64,000 bases of DNA, taken from positions 1-64,000 of the forward strand of contig JAFQQY010000007.1 of NCBI GenBank assembly GCA_017410365.1. Direction: 5' to 3'. Positions within the stretch are counted from its first letter, which is position 1; every line of letters starts with the position of its first letter. Shown in pieces: positions 15,142 to 24,654 of this stretch. The notes beneath the pieces were generated by a model that searched no databases, was not told the DNA's origin, and saw nothing but the letters and a program-made list of their open reading frames with translations. This DNA comes from Prevotella sp. Lineage in GTDB: Bacteria > Bacteroidota > Bacteroidia > Bacteroidales > Bacteroidaceae. A program made the position numbers and the translations under genes.

Positions 15142-16974
15142 TTAAAATGGGAATAATAGTGGCAATACGAAGGTCATGATAATGCCGATTATTATTTGTA
15201 GTGGCAATCCAACCTTTACATAATCGCCAAAGTTGTATTCACCAGCCTTCATCACCAGAGCATTAGGCGGTGTGGCAAATGGTGAGGCAAAGCACATGCT
15301 TGCTCCTAAGGTGACTGCAAACAGGAAAGGGTAGGGGCTTGCGCCTATTTGCAAGGCAGAGGTCATGGCAATGGGGGCCATGAGCACGGCTGTTGCCGTA
15401 TTGCTGATGAACATTGTCAGCAGAGATGTAGTAAAGTATATTCCTGCAAGCAATACCATTGGCCCCATAGAACCAAGTGCTGATACCAACGACTGTGATA
15501 TCATGGCCGATGTTCCAGTCTTGTCGAGAGCCGTTGACATAGGCATCATGGCGGCAATAAGCACGATACTCTCCCAGTTTATGGTCTTGTAGGCAGCCTC
15601 TACATTTCTGAAACATCCCAACAGAACCATCAACAATCCTGCTATTATTACTGCTGTTACTGGGGCAACAGGAATGAAGTCGAATACCATCATGGCAATC
15701 ATGGCAACCATTATAACTGCAGCCAATGGCGCTTTGTAGTTTAGGGTTACTTGTGACGCCTGTTTCTCTGGCTGGCCCAATACAACCCAATCGGTCTCCT
15801 CCTTCTCCAAATCGGCAATGTTGCTCCACTTGCCTTGTACCAACAGCACATCGCCCGATTGCAGTTTGATTGTTGTAAGGTCTTTACGTATGTATTCGTT
15901 GCCTCTTTTTATGCCAAGTACATTGATATAATACCTTTCTCGGAAACCTGCTTCTGTTAGTTTGGTGCCAATAAGACGTGAAGTAGGCATAAGCACAATC
16001 TCAGCAATACCGATGTCATAGAAATCGATACTGTTCTTATCCATCTTCTCAAGTTTGTTTTCACGTGCAAACTTGTTAATCTTTTCAGAGTCTCCGGTGA
16101 TGTAGATGATATCGTCAACAGACAAGATGCTGTCCGGTCCTGCTAAACTTTGACGTACGTTCTTCAATATACCGCTTTTGTCTGCCTTCTCGCTTCTTAT
16201 CTCAACGATTGTAAGTCCGAAGTTGCTTCGCAGGTTCAGTTCCGCTAAAGTCCTGTTTTTAACCAACGACTTTTCTGTAATTCTGTATCTGCGCAGGTCC
16301 TTGTTCAGGTTGTACTCCTCTGCCAGTTCGTCGAGTGTCTTGGTGCTGTTGCCTTTCTTCCCTTTGGCATCTTTCTGCTTATATAAGAACATTCTACTTA
16401 ACGGAATGAGCACGACAATACCAATAGCAATGGCAATAAGACCGACAGGCGTAAACGAGAAGAAACCTAATGGTTCATAACCGTTTGCTGTTAGTGATTC
16501 CTGAATAACAAGGTTTGGCGGTGTACCGATAAGAGTCAGCATGCCTCCCAAACTGCTGGCAAACGCAAGCGGCATAAGCAGGCGACCTGGACGAGTGCCA
16601 CTTTGAGCTGCCATGCTTACTACGATAGGCATCATCAGAGCCACTGTTCCGGTATTGCTGACGAATGCACCGATGAAAGCCGTTACCAATATTACGAGAA
16701 GAAATAGCTTGGTGTCGCTGCCAGAAGCCAGTTTCATAATCTTTTGACTGGCAACCTTGGCAAGACCTGTTTGCAATATTGCTCCGCCAACAACAAACAG
16801 ACCAACCATCATTATCACTACGGTAGAAGAAAAGCCCGAAAGAGCTTCTTCGGGTGTGAGTATGCCACTAAGAATAAGTATTGTCAGCGCAGACAAGGCA
16901 ACAATGTCCGAACGCACTTTGCCTATTACGAACATTACTATTGTCAAGCCTAAGACTATCAGTGTTGTAATCAT
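15142..16974 (-). CDS. SLC13/DASS family carrier with two RCK_C domains
   Basis: Inner-membrane sodium-coupled anion carrier, by family for dicarboxylates, sulfate or phosphate. Membrane spans cover residues 1-190 and about 405-610. The two SNT-type signatures are visible (AFVSNTGTVALMMP near 105 and MFISNTATAVLMAP near 530), with GTPPNLV and ATPPNALV. The 200-residue cytoplasmic middle holds two TrkA_C/RCK_C modules, each starting near NLRSNFGLTIVEIRSEK and YYINVLGIKRGNEYI. 610 aa, normal for this subgroup. Second gene of the three-gene operon. The substrate is unknown. Confidence 0.88.
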   Translation of the reverse strand: MITTLIVLGLTIVMFVIGKVRSDIVALSALTILILSGILTPEEALSGFSSTVVIMMVGLFVVGGAILQTGLAKVASQKIMKLASGSDTKLFLLVILVTAFIGAFVSNTGTVALMMPIVVSMAAQSGTRPGRLLMPLAFASSLGGMLTLIGTPPNLVIQESLTANGYEPLGFFSFTPVGLIAIAIGIVVLIPLSRMFLYKQKDAKGKKGNSTKTLDELAEEYNLNKDLRRYRITEKSLVKNRTLAELNLRSNFGLTIVEIRSEKADKSGILKNVRQSLAGPDSILSVDDIIYITGDSEKINKFARENKLEKMDKNSIDFYDIGIAEIVLMPTSRLIGTKLTEAGFRERYYINVLGIKRGNEYIRKDLTTIKLQSGDVLLVQGKWSNIADLEKEETDWVVLGQPEKQASQVTLNYKAPLAAVIMVAMIAMMVFDFIPVAPVTAVIIAGLLMVLLGCFRNVEAAYKTINWESIVLIAAMMPMSTALDKTGTSAMISQSLVSALGSMGPMVLLAGIYFTTSLLTMFISNTATAVLMAPIAMTSALQIGASPYPFLFAVTLGASMCFASPFATPPNALVMKAGEYNFGDYVKVGLPLQIIIGIIMTFVLPLLFPF

Positions 16975-16980
16975 TTCTCT

Positions 16981-17778
16981 TTATTGGTTTTCGATATAAT
17001 TTTTAGCAGTGGTTGTCATGTAAGGCAATATGTCGCTGTATGATATGGTAAAGTTAGGCATACCAGCTGCATAAGGTGCAATCTCGTATTGCTGATAAAT
17101 GAAAGTCACGCCTTCTTTAGTGAGGTATGGTGCAAACTGCGGCAGAGGAAGGAAGTTAACATCAGCATCTGTTATCAGCATTTCAGCCAAACTCTCGTCG
17201 CTATCGATAACAATATCGAATCCTGCGAAATAACTTATTACGCCTTTCTTTAACAACTGTTTGAACTCAGCCTTGTCTGTGCCCTGAAGCATTTCATAAG
17301 AAAACCTCTTGCCGTCGCTCTTTCTGAACGTGCTGCCATGTTTCGTGCTTATTCCGTGGGCACCACCCATGAATGTGTAAGTATCAGAAATATAGGTTAC
17401 ATATTTATCTGTCTCATAATCAACATCAATGCTCTGCGAATAATCTAATGCAGGCATGCCTTCTGCCCCAATTTCTTTGGCGTCATCTTCAAGGTCTTTG
17501 TAATAGGTGTCACCATAAAAAGCCAACATGGCATCGCCATCGCTCATGTCACCTTCATATGTGCCTCCCATCTCTTCGCTAATGTATTCGGCAAGTGCGT
17601 TGAATAAGGTTCTATTTGTGGTTTGTGGAAATTTTACCTTTATGTTTACGTTTGCTATGTCGCTTTCTTTTTTATAAGTCAATGAATCGGTTGTAAACTC
17701 ATTTCTCTCTTGCTTGTTGTCTGTACAACAGACTAAACACATGGCCATCAGTGTTAATGCTATAAATGCTTTTTTCAT
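16981..17778 (-). CDS. DUF3298 (RsiV-like) lipoprotein
   Basis: Lipoprotein signal with lipobox LVCC at 15-18. The domain that follows has the features of the DUF3298/RsiV C-terminal fold: GGAHGISTKHGSTF in the middle and FTISYSDILPYM near the end, the latter being the typical closing strand-helix. In Bacillus RsiV this fold binds lysozyme; whether this lipoprotein does is unknown. It starts the operon with the SLC13 carrier and has a full consensus promoter. Confidence 0.78.
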   Translation of the reverse strand: MKKAFIALTLMAMCLVCCTDNKQERNEFTTDSLTYKKESDIANVNIKVKFPQTTNRTLFNALAEYISEEMGGTYEGDMSDGDAMLAFYGDTYYKDLEDDAKEIGAEGMPALDYSQSIDVDYETDKYVTYISDTYTFMGGAHGISTKHGSTFRKSDGKRFSYEMLQGTDKAEFKQLLKKGVISYFAGFDIVIDSDESLAEMLITDADVNFLPLPQFAPYLTKEGVTFIYQQYEIAPYAAGMPNFTISYSDILPYMTTTAKNYIENQ

Positions 17779-17800
17779 TCTTATTTAGTTTTTTACATTA

Positions 17801-17832
17801 CAAAGATAGAACTATTATTCTGTATGCCCAAA
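17801..17832 (-). promoter_or_regulatory. Promoter of the DUF3298-SLC13-YhcC operon
   Basis: On the minus strand TTTG (complement of 17829-17832), 20 bases, TATCTTTG (complement of 17801-17808), 22 bases before the ATG. Confidence 0.78.
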
Positions 17833-17920
17833 TTAATTTTGTTTAATTATGAAATAGTTGTAAGGCTTAGCAAACTTTGACAGAGCGTGTGAACCTAATG
17901 CCAATTAACTGCTTTTGTAA

Positions 17921-17954
17921 AATAAAAAAGCGGATGTCTTGAGGCATCCGCTTT
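17921..17954 (-). terminator. Terminator of pgk
   Basis: A 10-bp perfect stem (AAAGCGGATG with CATCCGCTTT) and an 8-base loop; on the minus strand it is followed by TTTTTTATTTT. It begins 22 bases past the pgk stop. Confidence 0.88.
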
Positions 17955-17976
17955 ATATTATGTGAAGTATTTTTAA

Positions 17977-19227
17977 TTACTCACCCTTGATAGCTGCAAC
18001 GCCTGGCAGAACCTTACCCTCGATAGCTTCGAGCAGAGCACCACCGCCAGTTGAGATGTAGCTAACCTTGTCAGCAAGACCGAACTTGTTTACACAAGCA
18101 ACAGAGTCACCACCGCCAATCAGAGAGAAAGCACCCTCAGCTGTAGCCTCGGCAATAGCATTACCGATAGCGCGTGAACCAGCGCAGAAGTTATCAAATT
18201 CGAATACGCCAGCAGGACCGTTCCAAAGGATAGTCTTGCAACCCTTGATAGCTTCAGCAAACTTCTTCTGTGCTTCTGGACCTGCATCAAGACCTTCCCA
18301 ACCTTCTGGGATGTCAGTAGCAGGAGCAACCTTCTGGTTTGCATCGTTAGAGAAGTTGTCAGCGATGATTGCATCTGGAGCCAGAACGAGTTCAACGCCA
18401 TTCTTCTTTGCAAGTTCCTCAACGCCAAGAGCAACGTCAAGCTTGTCGTTCTCGCAGATAGAGTTGCCGACATTACCGCCGTGAGCCTTAGCGAATGTAT
18501 ATGTCATACCACCGCAAAGGATAATCTTGTCAACCTTTCCAAGCAGGTTCTCAATGATACCAATCTTAGAAGAAACCTTTGAACCGCCCATGATAGCGAT
18601 GAATGGACGCTTGATGTTGCCGAGAACTGCATCAACAGCCTCAACCTCTTTCTCCATCAAGTAACCGAGCATCTTGTGGTCTGCATCGAAGTAGTCAGCG
18701 ATAACTGCTGTAGAAGCGTGCTTGCGGTGAGCTGTACCGAATGCATCCATAACGTAGCAGTCAGCATAGCTTGCGAGAGTCTTTGCAAACTCCTTCTGGC
18801 TTGCCTTCATTGCTTTCTTTGCCTCATCGTATGCTGGGTCTTCCTTGTCGATGCCAACAGGCTTGCCTTCTTCCTCTGGATAGAAACGGAGGTTCTCAAG
18901 AAGCAGAACTTCACCGCTCTTCAAGTTGGCAGCAGCTTCCTGTGCCTTAGCGCAGTCTGGTGCAAACTGAACCTTTGCGCCTAACGCTTCGCTAACAGCG
19001 TCAACAATCTGACCGAGTGAGAACTTAGGGTTAACCTTGCCCTTTGGCTTGCCCATGTGTGACATGATGATAAGAGCACCACCGTCTGCAAGAATCTTCT
19101 TGAGAGTAGGAAGAGCACCGCGGATACGTGTGTCGTCAGTTATTTTACCATTTTCATCCAGTGGCACGTTAAAGTCTACGCGCACAATTGCCTTTTTGCC
19201 GGCAAAGTTGAATTCGTTGATTGTCAT
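17977..19227 (-). CDS. pgk: Phosphoglycerate kinase
   Basis: Glycolytic enzyme that transfers phosphate from 1,3-bisphosphoglycerate to ADP. The N domain has [14 protein letters not shown] with the substrate Arg, and MSHMGKPKG; the hinge and C domain carry [27 protein letters not shown] and STGGGALLE, all family signatures. 416 aa, normal. It is transcribed alone, divergently from ridA, and ends at a strong terminator. Its 5' leader holds two 9-bp copies of CATAATAAA just before the ATG. Confidence 0.97.
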   Translation of the reverse strand: MTINEFNFAGKKAIVRVDFNVPLDENGKITDDTRIRGALPTLKKILADGGALIIMSHMGKPKGKVNPKFSLGQIVDAVSEALGAKVQFAPDCAKAQEAAANLKSGEVLLLENLRFYPEEEGKPVGIDKEDPAYDEAKKAMKASQKEFAKTLASYADCYVMDAFGTAHRKHASTAVIADYFDADHKMLGYLMEKEVEAVDAVLGNIKRPFIAIMGGSKVSSKIGIIENLLGKVDKIILCGGMTYTFAKAHGGNVGNSICENDKLDVALGVEELAKKNGVELVLAPDAIIADNFSNDANQKVAPATDIPEGWEGLDAGPEAQKKFAEAIKGCKTILWNGPAGVFEFDNFCAGSRAIGNAIAEATAEGAFSLIGGGDSVACVNKFGLADKVSYISTGGGALLEAIEGKVLPGVAAIKGE

Positions 19228-19282
19228 AGTTGTTTATTATGTTTATTATGAATTAATTATATTCATGCTTGTTTTGCAAACG

Positions 19283-19290
19283 CAAAATTA
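19283..19290 (-). promoter_or_regulatory. -7 box of pgk
   Basis: TAATTTTG on the minus strand, 55 bases upstream of the ATG. Confidence 0.58.
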
Positions 19291-19397
19291 CTATTTTTAA
19301 TTGACAATCTGACACTCAATGCTGATAAATTATTGTTTTTTTGCTCACTATATATAATAATGTAAACTACAGATTGCAAATTGTCGTAATAATTTTT

Positions 19398-19405
19398 TAA
19401 CTTTG
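19398..19405 (+). promoter_or_regulatory. -7 box of ridA
   Basis: TAACTTTG, with ATTG (19373-19376) 21 bases upstream as a weak -33 element. The leader is about 75 bases and carries an 8-bp repeat. Confidence 0.6.
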
Positions 19406-19431
19406 CAAATCATAAGTAGGCAATGAGCCAC

Positions 19432-19479
19432 AAACTCATAAACTTATAAACTCACAAACTTATAAACATACAAACATAT
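19432..19479. repeat. 8-bp tandem repeat in the ridA leader
   Basis: Six contiguous units of AAAC-N-N-A-(T/C): AAACTCAT, AAACTTAT, AAACTCAC, AAACTTAT, AAACATAC, AAACATAT. The array ends 5 bases before the ridA ATG and occupies the place of a ribosome binding site; no Shine-Dalgarno sequence is present. Confidence 0.88.
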
Positions 19480-19484
19480 AAATT

Positions 19485-19856
19485 ATGAAAGCAATAAACA
19501 CAAAGAATGCGCCTGCAGCTATCGGTCCATATAGCCAGGCAATAGAAGTTAACGGTTTTGTATATACATCAGGCCAGTTGCCAATAGACCCTGCAACGGG
19601 TGAGTTTGCAGGTTGCGACATAAAGTCACAGGCAGAGCAGTCGCTGAAGAATGTAAAGGCTATACTTGAAGAGGCTGGACTGACCATGAAGAATGTTGTG
19701 AAGACCACGGTATTCCTTGCCGACATGGCAGACTTTGCTGCAATGAACGAGGTGTATTCCACTTATTTCTCAGAGCCATATCCTGCACGTTCGGCAGTTG
19801 CTGTAAAGACATTGCCTAAAGGCGCTTTGGTTGAGATAGAATGTGTGGCTGTATAA
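19485..19856 (+). CDS. ridA: RidA family enamine/imine deaminase
   Basis: Hydrolyses reactive enamine or imine intermediates (such as 2-aminoacrylate) made by PLP enzymes. The 123-aa protein has all family marks: NAPAAIGPYSQAI, VYTSGQLPIDPATG, the catalytic-site Arg in PARSAVAV and the closing VEIECVAV. It is a single gene behind its own promoter. Its TAA stop is part of the first module of a palindrome array. Confidence 0.95.
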   Translation: MKAINTKNAPAAIGPYSQAIEVNGFVYTSGQLPIDPATGEFAGCDIKSQAEQSLKNVKAILEEAGLTMKNVVKTTVFLADMADFAAMNEVYSTYFSEPYPARSAVAVKTLPKGALVEIECVAV

Positions 19857-19940
19857 CTGTGCCACTTTCAATGCATAACTGCACCATTTACGAGTCGTAA
19901 GTGGTGCAGTTATGAGTTGTAAACGGCACATTTGTTTTTT
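19854..19940. repeat. Four-module palindrome array, 22-bp period (array 2)
   Basis: Modules at 19854, 19876, 19898 and 19920: TAACTGTGCCACTTT, TAACTGCACCATTTA, TAAGTGGTGCAGTTA, TAAACGGCACATTTG, with 7-bp spacers caatgca, cgagtcg, tgagttg. Modules 2 and 3 are complementary at 14 of 15 positions around the 7-base spacer, and the outer pair is partly complementary, so the whole forms one long imperfect hairpin. TTTTTT follows at 19935-19940. It lies between converging ridA and radA, and the ridA stop codon is the first three bases of module 1. Confidence 0.9.
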
Positions 19941-19983
19941 CTAATCGTTTCTTCTGAAAAAGCAACCGTTATGTTAGGAAAAA

Positions 19984-21393
19984 CTAACCGAACAAAGCCC
20001 TTAATGCTTCTTCTACCTTGCGCACTGGAATCAGTTCGATGTTGAACTTTTTCCTGTCCAGTCCTTGCATATTATACTTTGGAACAATCATGTGGGTAAA
20101 GCCGAGTTTCTCTGCTTCGGCTATACGTTGCTCGATGCGTGCTACGGGTCGCACCTCACCACTTAAGCCGACTTCGCCCGCCATACACCAACCTGTTTCT
20201 ATAGGAGTATCGACATTACTTGAAAGAACAGCAGCAATGACGCTAAGGTCCATAGCCAAATCCGTCACTCGCAATCCGCCGGCTATATTTATAAACACGT
20301 CTTTCTGCATCAGTTTGAATCCAACTCTTTTTTCAAGTACAGCCAAAAGCATGTTCAAGCGGCGCTGGTCGAAACCTGTGGCAGAGCGTTGAGGAGTTCC
20401 GTATGCTGCCGTACTTACAAGAGCCTGAGTCTCGACAAGGAATGGGCGAATGCCTTCGACTGCAGAACTGATGGCTATGCCGGAAAGACCTTCATGGTCG
20501 TGGGTGAGCAGTAGTTCTGACGGATTGCTTACTTGTCGCAGACCGTTTTGCTGCATCTCGTAAATGCCAAGTTCGGATGTGCTGCCGAAACGGTTTTTTA
20601 TGGCACGAAGTATTCTGTAAAGATGGTGCTGGTCGCCCTCGAACTGTATAACAGTATCAACTATATGTTCAAGAATCTTAGGACCGGCCAACGTACCTTC
20701 TTTATTTATGTGTCCGATAAGAATCACCGGTATGCTGCTCGACTTGGCAAACCTGAGCAGTGCAGAGGCACACTCTCGAACCTGTGTTATGCTGCCGGGC
20801 GATGAATCCGCATCCTCTGTTGCTATTGTCTGGATAGAGTCAACCACAACGATTTCCGGTTGTACGGTTTTTATGTGTTCGAAGATTGTTTCTAATGACG
20901 TTTCGCACAAGATATAAAGTGAATCAAGTGAAGAATCGTCAGGCAAGGTGCCGTTGCTTGCGCCTGTTTTATATATACGCTCAGCCCTCATCTTTAACTG
21001 GTGGGCACTTTCCTCGCCACTGACATACAGAATCTTGCGGTCGGGCAAGCCAAGTATCGTCTGTAATGTAAGCGTACTCTTGCCAATACCAGGTTCGCCA
21101 CCCAATAGAACAATGCTTCCGGGTACCAGTCCGCCACCCAACACGCGGTTCAGTTCGCTGTCGTTCATGTCAATGCGCGGCTCATCCTTGCCGCTTATCT
21201 CCTTGAGTCTCAAAGGACGCTTGTCGTTCTTGTCCTTCAATATAGGAGACGAAGCTATGCCTTTCGATGAGGCACCGCTAATCTTTATCTCCTTAAACGT
21301 ATTCCACTGGTGACAATTGGGGCATTTGCCAATCCATTTTGCAGACTCCTGTCCGCAATTGTCGCATACGTATGCAGTTTTGTCTTTTGCCAT
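19984..21393 (-). CDS. radA: DNA repair protein RadA
   Basis: RecA-related ATPase that drives branch migration during recombinational repair. It has an N-terminal zinc finger (Cys10, 13, 24, 27), Walker A GGEPGIGKST (98-107), the RadA-specific KNRFGSTSELG motif near 265, and a C-terminal Lon-protease-like domain from about 300 (GVDTPIE-type loop, EVGLSGEVRPV). 469 aa, normal. Its promoter box ends 7 bases before the ATG, suggesting a leaderless transcript. It converges on ridA across palindrome array 2. Confidence 0.96.
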   Translation of the reverse strand: MAKDKTAYVCDNCGQESAKWIGKCPNCHQWNTFKEIKISGASSKGIASSPILKDKNDKRPLRLKEISGKDEPRIDMNDSELNRVLGGGLVPGSIVLLGGEPGIGKSTLTLQTILGLPDRKILYVSGEESAHQLKMRAERIYKTGASNGTLPDDSSLDSLYILCETSLETIFEHIKTVQPEIVVVDSIQTIATEDADSSPGSITQVRECASALLRFAKSSSIPVILIGHINKEGTLAGPKILEHIVDTVIQFEGDQHHLYRILRAIKNRFGSTSELGIYEMQQNGLRQVSNPSELLLTHDHEGLSGIAISSAVEGIRPFLVETQALVSTAAYGTPQRSATGFDQRRLNMLLAVLEKRVGFKLMQKDVFINIAGGLRVTDLAMDLSVIAAVLSSNVDTPIETGWCMAGEVGLSGEVRPVARIEQRIAEAEKLGFTHMIVPKYNMQGLDRKKFNIELIPVRKVEEALRALFG

Positions 21394-21400
21394 AGTGCTA

Positions 21401-21408
21401 CAAAAGTA
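21401..21408 (-). promoter_or_regulatory. -7 box of radA
   Basis: TACTTTTG on the minus strand, ending 7 bases before the ATG. Confidence 0.6.
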
Positions 21409-21440
21409 CTAATAATTTTCGTCATTACGAAATTAATTAT

Positions 21441-21448
21441 TAATTTTG
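21441..21448 (+). promoter_or_regulatory. -7 box of the binding-lipoprotein operon
   Basis: TAATTTTG, ending 6 bases before the ATG at 21455. It excludes an upstream TTG start at 21446, which lies in the box. Confidence 0.62.
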
Positions 21449-21454
21449 CACCTT

Positions 21455-22372
21455 ATGAAACGTAACTATTTTATTATAATATTTAGTGTAATAGTAACAA
21501 TGCTGCTTGCTTCCTGTGGCGATGGAAAGTCTGAAAAAGAGAAGCAGGCTGCAGCAGAGAAGGCGGCAGACTCGCTGGCATTGAAGATTGCTGTATTGCC
21601 AACGTTAGATTGTCTGCCAGTTTATGTGGCAAAAGAACTGTCGCTTTTCGATAAGCAAGATATAGATGTACGCCTAAAGAAGTATAGTGCACACATGGAT
21701 TGTGATACGGCATTAACTACTGGTGCAGTAGATGGCACCTTTACTGATATAGTGCGTGTTGAGAATTTGAAGGCGCGCGGTGTTGATTGTGATGTGCGCA
21801 ATGTGACAAACATATGTTGGCAGTTGGTCACCAACAAGATGGCACGCATAAACAGGCTTAACCAATTGGAAAACAAGATGATTGCCATGACGCGCTTTTC
21901 GGCTACACATTTGTTGGCAGACACAGCAATGCAAAAAGGAAAACTTACGGATGACAAGACATTTCTTGTTCAGATAAATGACGTTAACCTGCGTTTGCTC
22001 ATGCTTAGAAACAATGAGATGGATGCATTGTTGTTGCCAGAACCACAAGCGACACTCGCAAGATTAGAAGGCCACAAGGTGTTGCTGGATAGTAGAAAAC
22101 TAGGAATGCAACTGGGAGCATTGGCTTTCAATAACGTTAAAGACAGTACGAAAAACCAGCAAATAGATAAATTCATAGAAGTTTACGAGCAGGCATGCGA
22201 TACAATAAATAAATATGGATTTAAAAAGTATCGTAAACTTATTTCAGACTTTTGTGGCATTGACGAGTCTTTGGTAGACTCAATTCCTCAAGACATTTCC
22301 TTTGTTAAGGGAAAGAATGTAAGGAAGGAAGATGCGGAACTGGCAACTCAATGGTATAAGAAAAAGCGATAA
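21455..22372 (+). CDS. NMT1/SsuA-like substrate-binding lipoprotein
   Basis: Lipoprotein signal with lipobox LLASC (about residues 16-20). A periplasmic binding fold follows: LKIAVLPTLDCLPVYVA as first strand and helix, IDVRLKKYSAHMDCDTAL, then GAVDGTFTDIVR, which is the pattern of NMT1/THI5-like and taurine or nitrate binding proteins of ABC importers. No permease or ATPase gene is adjacent; the next gene, 8 bases away, encodes a TPR protein. The ligand is unknown. The frame can be read from TTG at 21446, but that codon overlaps the promoter box and the signal peptide begins at MKRNYF. Confidence 0.75.
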   Translation: MKRNYFIIIFSVIVTMLLASCGDGKSEKEKQAAAEKAADSLALKIAVLPTLDCLPVYVAKELSLFDKQDIDVRLKKYSAHMDCDTALTTGAVDGTFTDIVRVENLKARGVDCDVRNVTNICWQLVTNKMARINRLNQLENKMIAMTRFSATHLLADTAMQKGKLTDDKTFLVQINDVNLRLLMLRNNEMDALLLPEPQATLARLEGHKVLLDSRKLGMQLGALAFNNVKDSTKNQQIDKFIEVYEQACDTINKYGFKKYRKLISDFCGIDESLVDSIPQDISFVKGKNVRKEDAELATQWYKKKR

Positions 22373-22380
22373 GCAATAAA

Positions 22381-24624
22381 ATGCAACTACACGACGAACT
22401 TAAAGAGATAATGGGTATTCTTGACAAGGGAAAGTTGGGATATGCCATTGCAAAACTGGAAAATTTTGGTTATAAGTATCCTGAACTTAATTTTACGGCA
22501 ACTATCGAACAAGTTCGTAATGATTATGGTTTGATGGCTGGATATTGGAGTAGGGGATATAAGGACCCGCAATTAGAGAAGCAATACAGCCAGTTGTTGC
22601 GAAGGGTATATGCTTTAGTTTCTGATGTGGCTTTGAGATATTGTATCTACCATTCTGCATATCTGCAACCAGTGAGCAAAAGGGTAAATCAGGCAAAGTC
22701 GTGGACAGTGGCTAATCTTCAGAATGAGTTGGAAAGCTTTGTTGCAGAGTTGGCTATGCTTGATTTGGAAACAAAGGAAGCCAAAAAGCAGAAACAGACG
22801 GCCATTTACAAATCACATCAAGACCTGCTTAGTGAAGTCTTTGATTATATATGGCTTTCCGGACAGTGGAACGATGGCATGACGGATATCTTTCGTCAGA
22901 TCTTGCTTTCACCAACAGTAGATAGTATGGCTCAGCAGTTGATTGTATCGGCTATAACACTCGGCGCAATGAACCTGTTTGATTTCAATAAATTCAGACT
23001 GTTAGTAGATGTTTACCGTGAAAGTTCTGACGAACAGGTAAGGCAACGTGCACTTGTTGGCTGGGTGTTGTCGATAGGTAAAGACAGATATATACTTTAT
23101 CCGGAACAAAAAACTTTGGTTGATGAACTGCTTCAGAGTGATGCTGTTTGCGAGGAACTTGTAGAATTGCAGATGCAATTGGTATATTGTGCAAATGCAG
23201 AGAGCGACAATCATACCATACAACGAGAGATAATGCCGGATATATTGAAGCATAATAACTTTAATGTAACACTAAACGGCATAGAAGAAAAAGAGGAAGA
23301 CCCGATGCAGGACGTCTTTGATCCTGGTGCTGCAGAGCGCAATATGGAAAAGGTAGAAGACGGATTCCGCAAGATGATTGATATGCAAAAGGAAGGACGT
23401 GACATCTATTTCGGAGGTTTCTCGCAGATGAAGCGATATCCTTTCTTTGATAATATCAGCAACTGGTTTGTGCCTTTCTATGACAATCATCCTGCTATCA
23501 GCCATTTGCAAGATAAGATGGCAAATATAAAATTATTATCAGGAATGCTGGCGGGAGGTACATTCTGCAATAGTGACAAGTATTCTTTCCTCTTGGCTTT
23601 TGTGCAAATCGTAGACAGATTGCCAAAGAATGTGACAAGCATGTTGAGCAATGGCGAAATGCCCGGACATGAGGTGCTGACATCTGACGAACTGTTGCAA
23701 CCAACATACATTAGAAGAACATATCTGCAGGACTTGTATCGTTTTTTCAGAATATATCCTTTCAGGACTCATTTTTACAATCCTTTCGACTATAAGAAAA
23801 ACGAGAGTTGGAATGCCGATTACGTGTTCTTTGCCAACAGCCTTTTCGCTGGTTCTCGCTTGGAAATGTATGCATGCAAGGTGGCTGCATTTATGATGAA
23901 GCGCAAGATGTATAATGAAGCGGCAGAAGTGTTAGGCGGTTGCGTGAGATTGAAAGATGATTATAGTTACAATCTGCTTTGTGGAAATGTCCTGTTGCAT
24001 AAAGATGAGATGATATTAAATTGTCATTTAGAGAATCTTACGGCAGCAGAGTTATTTGCAAAGGCATTACAGATTGATGATAAATCAGAAAAGGCTCTGA
24101 TAGGTTTGGCTCGTGCTTTGTTTTATGCTGGCGATTATGCCAAGGCCAGTGAAGCATACGGTAAGTTGCTGGTATTGAAACCAGACAGTAATTCTATAGT
24201 CTTGAACTACTGTATATGTCTTGTAAACCTTTCAGAATATGATGAGGCTTTGGGCAAACTGTATAAGTTGCATTATGAATTGCCAGATAATAATAACGTA
24301 GGAAGGGTGTTGGCTCGCGCTTTGGTAGGGGCATGCAAATATGAACAGGCCCTGTCGTTATATGAAAGATTAGTTGAACACGGAAACAAAGAGGATATTC
24401 TGAACTATGGATATTGCGAGTGGTTCTCAGGGGCTATTGGTTCGGCTGTATCTAGATTTGTAGCATATTTGAAAAAGCAATATCCTTCTTTGACAGCATC
24501 ATACTTAGTTTATGATAAAGCTTTTGAGGATATCGTTAATCCTGAGCGTGAATTTATCAAAGCCCATGATATATCAGATACAGAGATGATGATGATGATT
24601 GACCTTATATGCGAGTCTTTCTGA
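22381..24624 (+). CDS. Large tetratricopeptide-repeat protein, function unknown
   Basis: 747 aa, no signal peptide, mostly alpha-helical. Clear TPR-like pairs occupy about 565-700, for example AELFAKALQIDDKSEKALIG, FYAGDYAKASEAYGKLLVLK and YEQALSLYERLVEHG. The first 500 residues are helical with no recognised domain. It follows the binding lipoprotein by 8 bases and so is in its operon. A scaffold role is typical of TPR proteins but no partner is evident. It converges with the phospholipase D-type gene, 30 bases between stops, without a clear terminator. Confidence 0.7.
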   Translation: MQLHDELKEIMGILDKGKLGYAIAKLENFGYKYPELNFTATIEQVRNDYGLMAGYWSRGYKDPQLEKQYSQLLRRVYALVSDVALRYCIYHSAYLQPVSKRVNQAKSWTVANLQNELESFVAELAMLDLETKEAKKQKQTAIYKSHQDLLSEVFDYIWLSGQWNDGMTDIFRQILLSPTVDSMAQQLIVSAITLGAMNLFDFNKFRLLVDVYRESSDEQVRQRALVGWVLSIGKDRYILYPEQKTLVDELLQSDAVCEELVELQMQLVYCANAESDNHTIQREIMPDILKHNNFNVTLNGIEEKEEDPMQDVFDPGAAERNMEKVEDGFRKMIDMQKEGRDIYFGGFSQMKRYPFFDNISNWFVPFYDNHPAISHLQDKMANIKLLSGMLAGGTFCNSDKYSFLLAFVQIVDRLPKNVTSMLSNGEMPGHEVLTSDELLQPTYIRRTYLQDLYRFFRIYPFRTHFYNPFDYKKNESWNADYVFFANSLFAGSRLEMYACKVAAFMMKRKMYNEAAEVLGGCVRLKDDYSYNLLCGNVLLHKDEMILNCHLENLTAAELFAKALQIDDKSEKALIGLARALFYAGDYAKASEAYGKLLVLKPDSNSIVLNYCICLVNLSEYDEALGKLYKLHYELPDNNNVGRVLARALVGACKYEQALSLYERLVEHGNKEDILNYGYCEWFSGAIGSAVSRFVAYLKKQYPSLTASYLVYDKAFEDIVNPEREFIKAHDISDTEMMMMIDLICESF

Positions 24625-24654
24625 CTTTAGAATCCTTATTGTTCAGAGTTTGGG

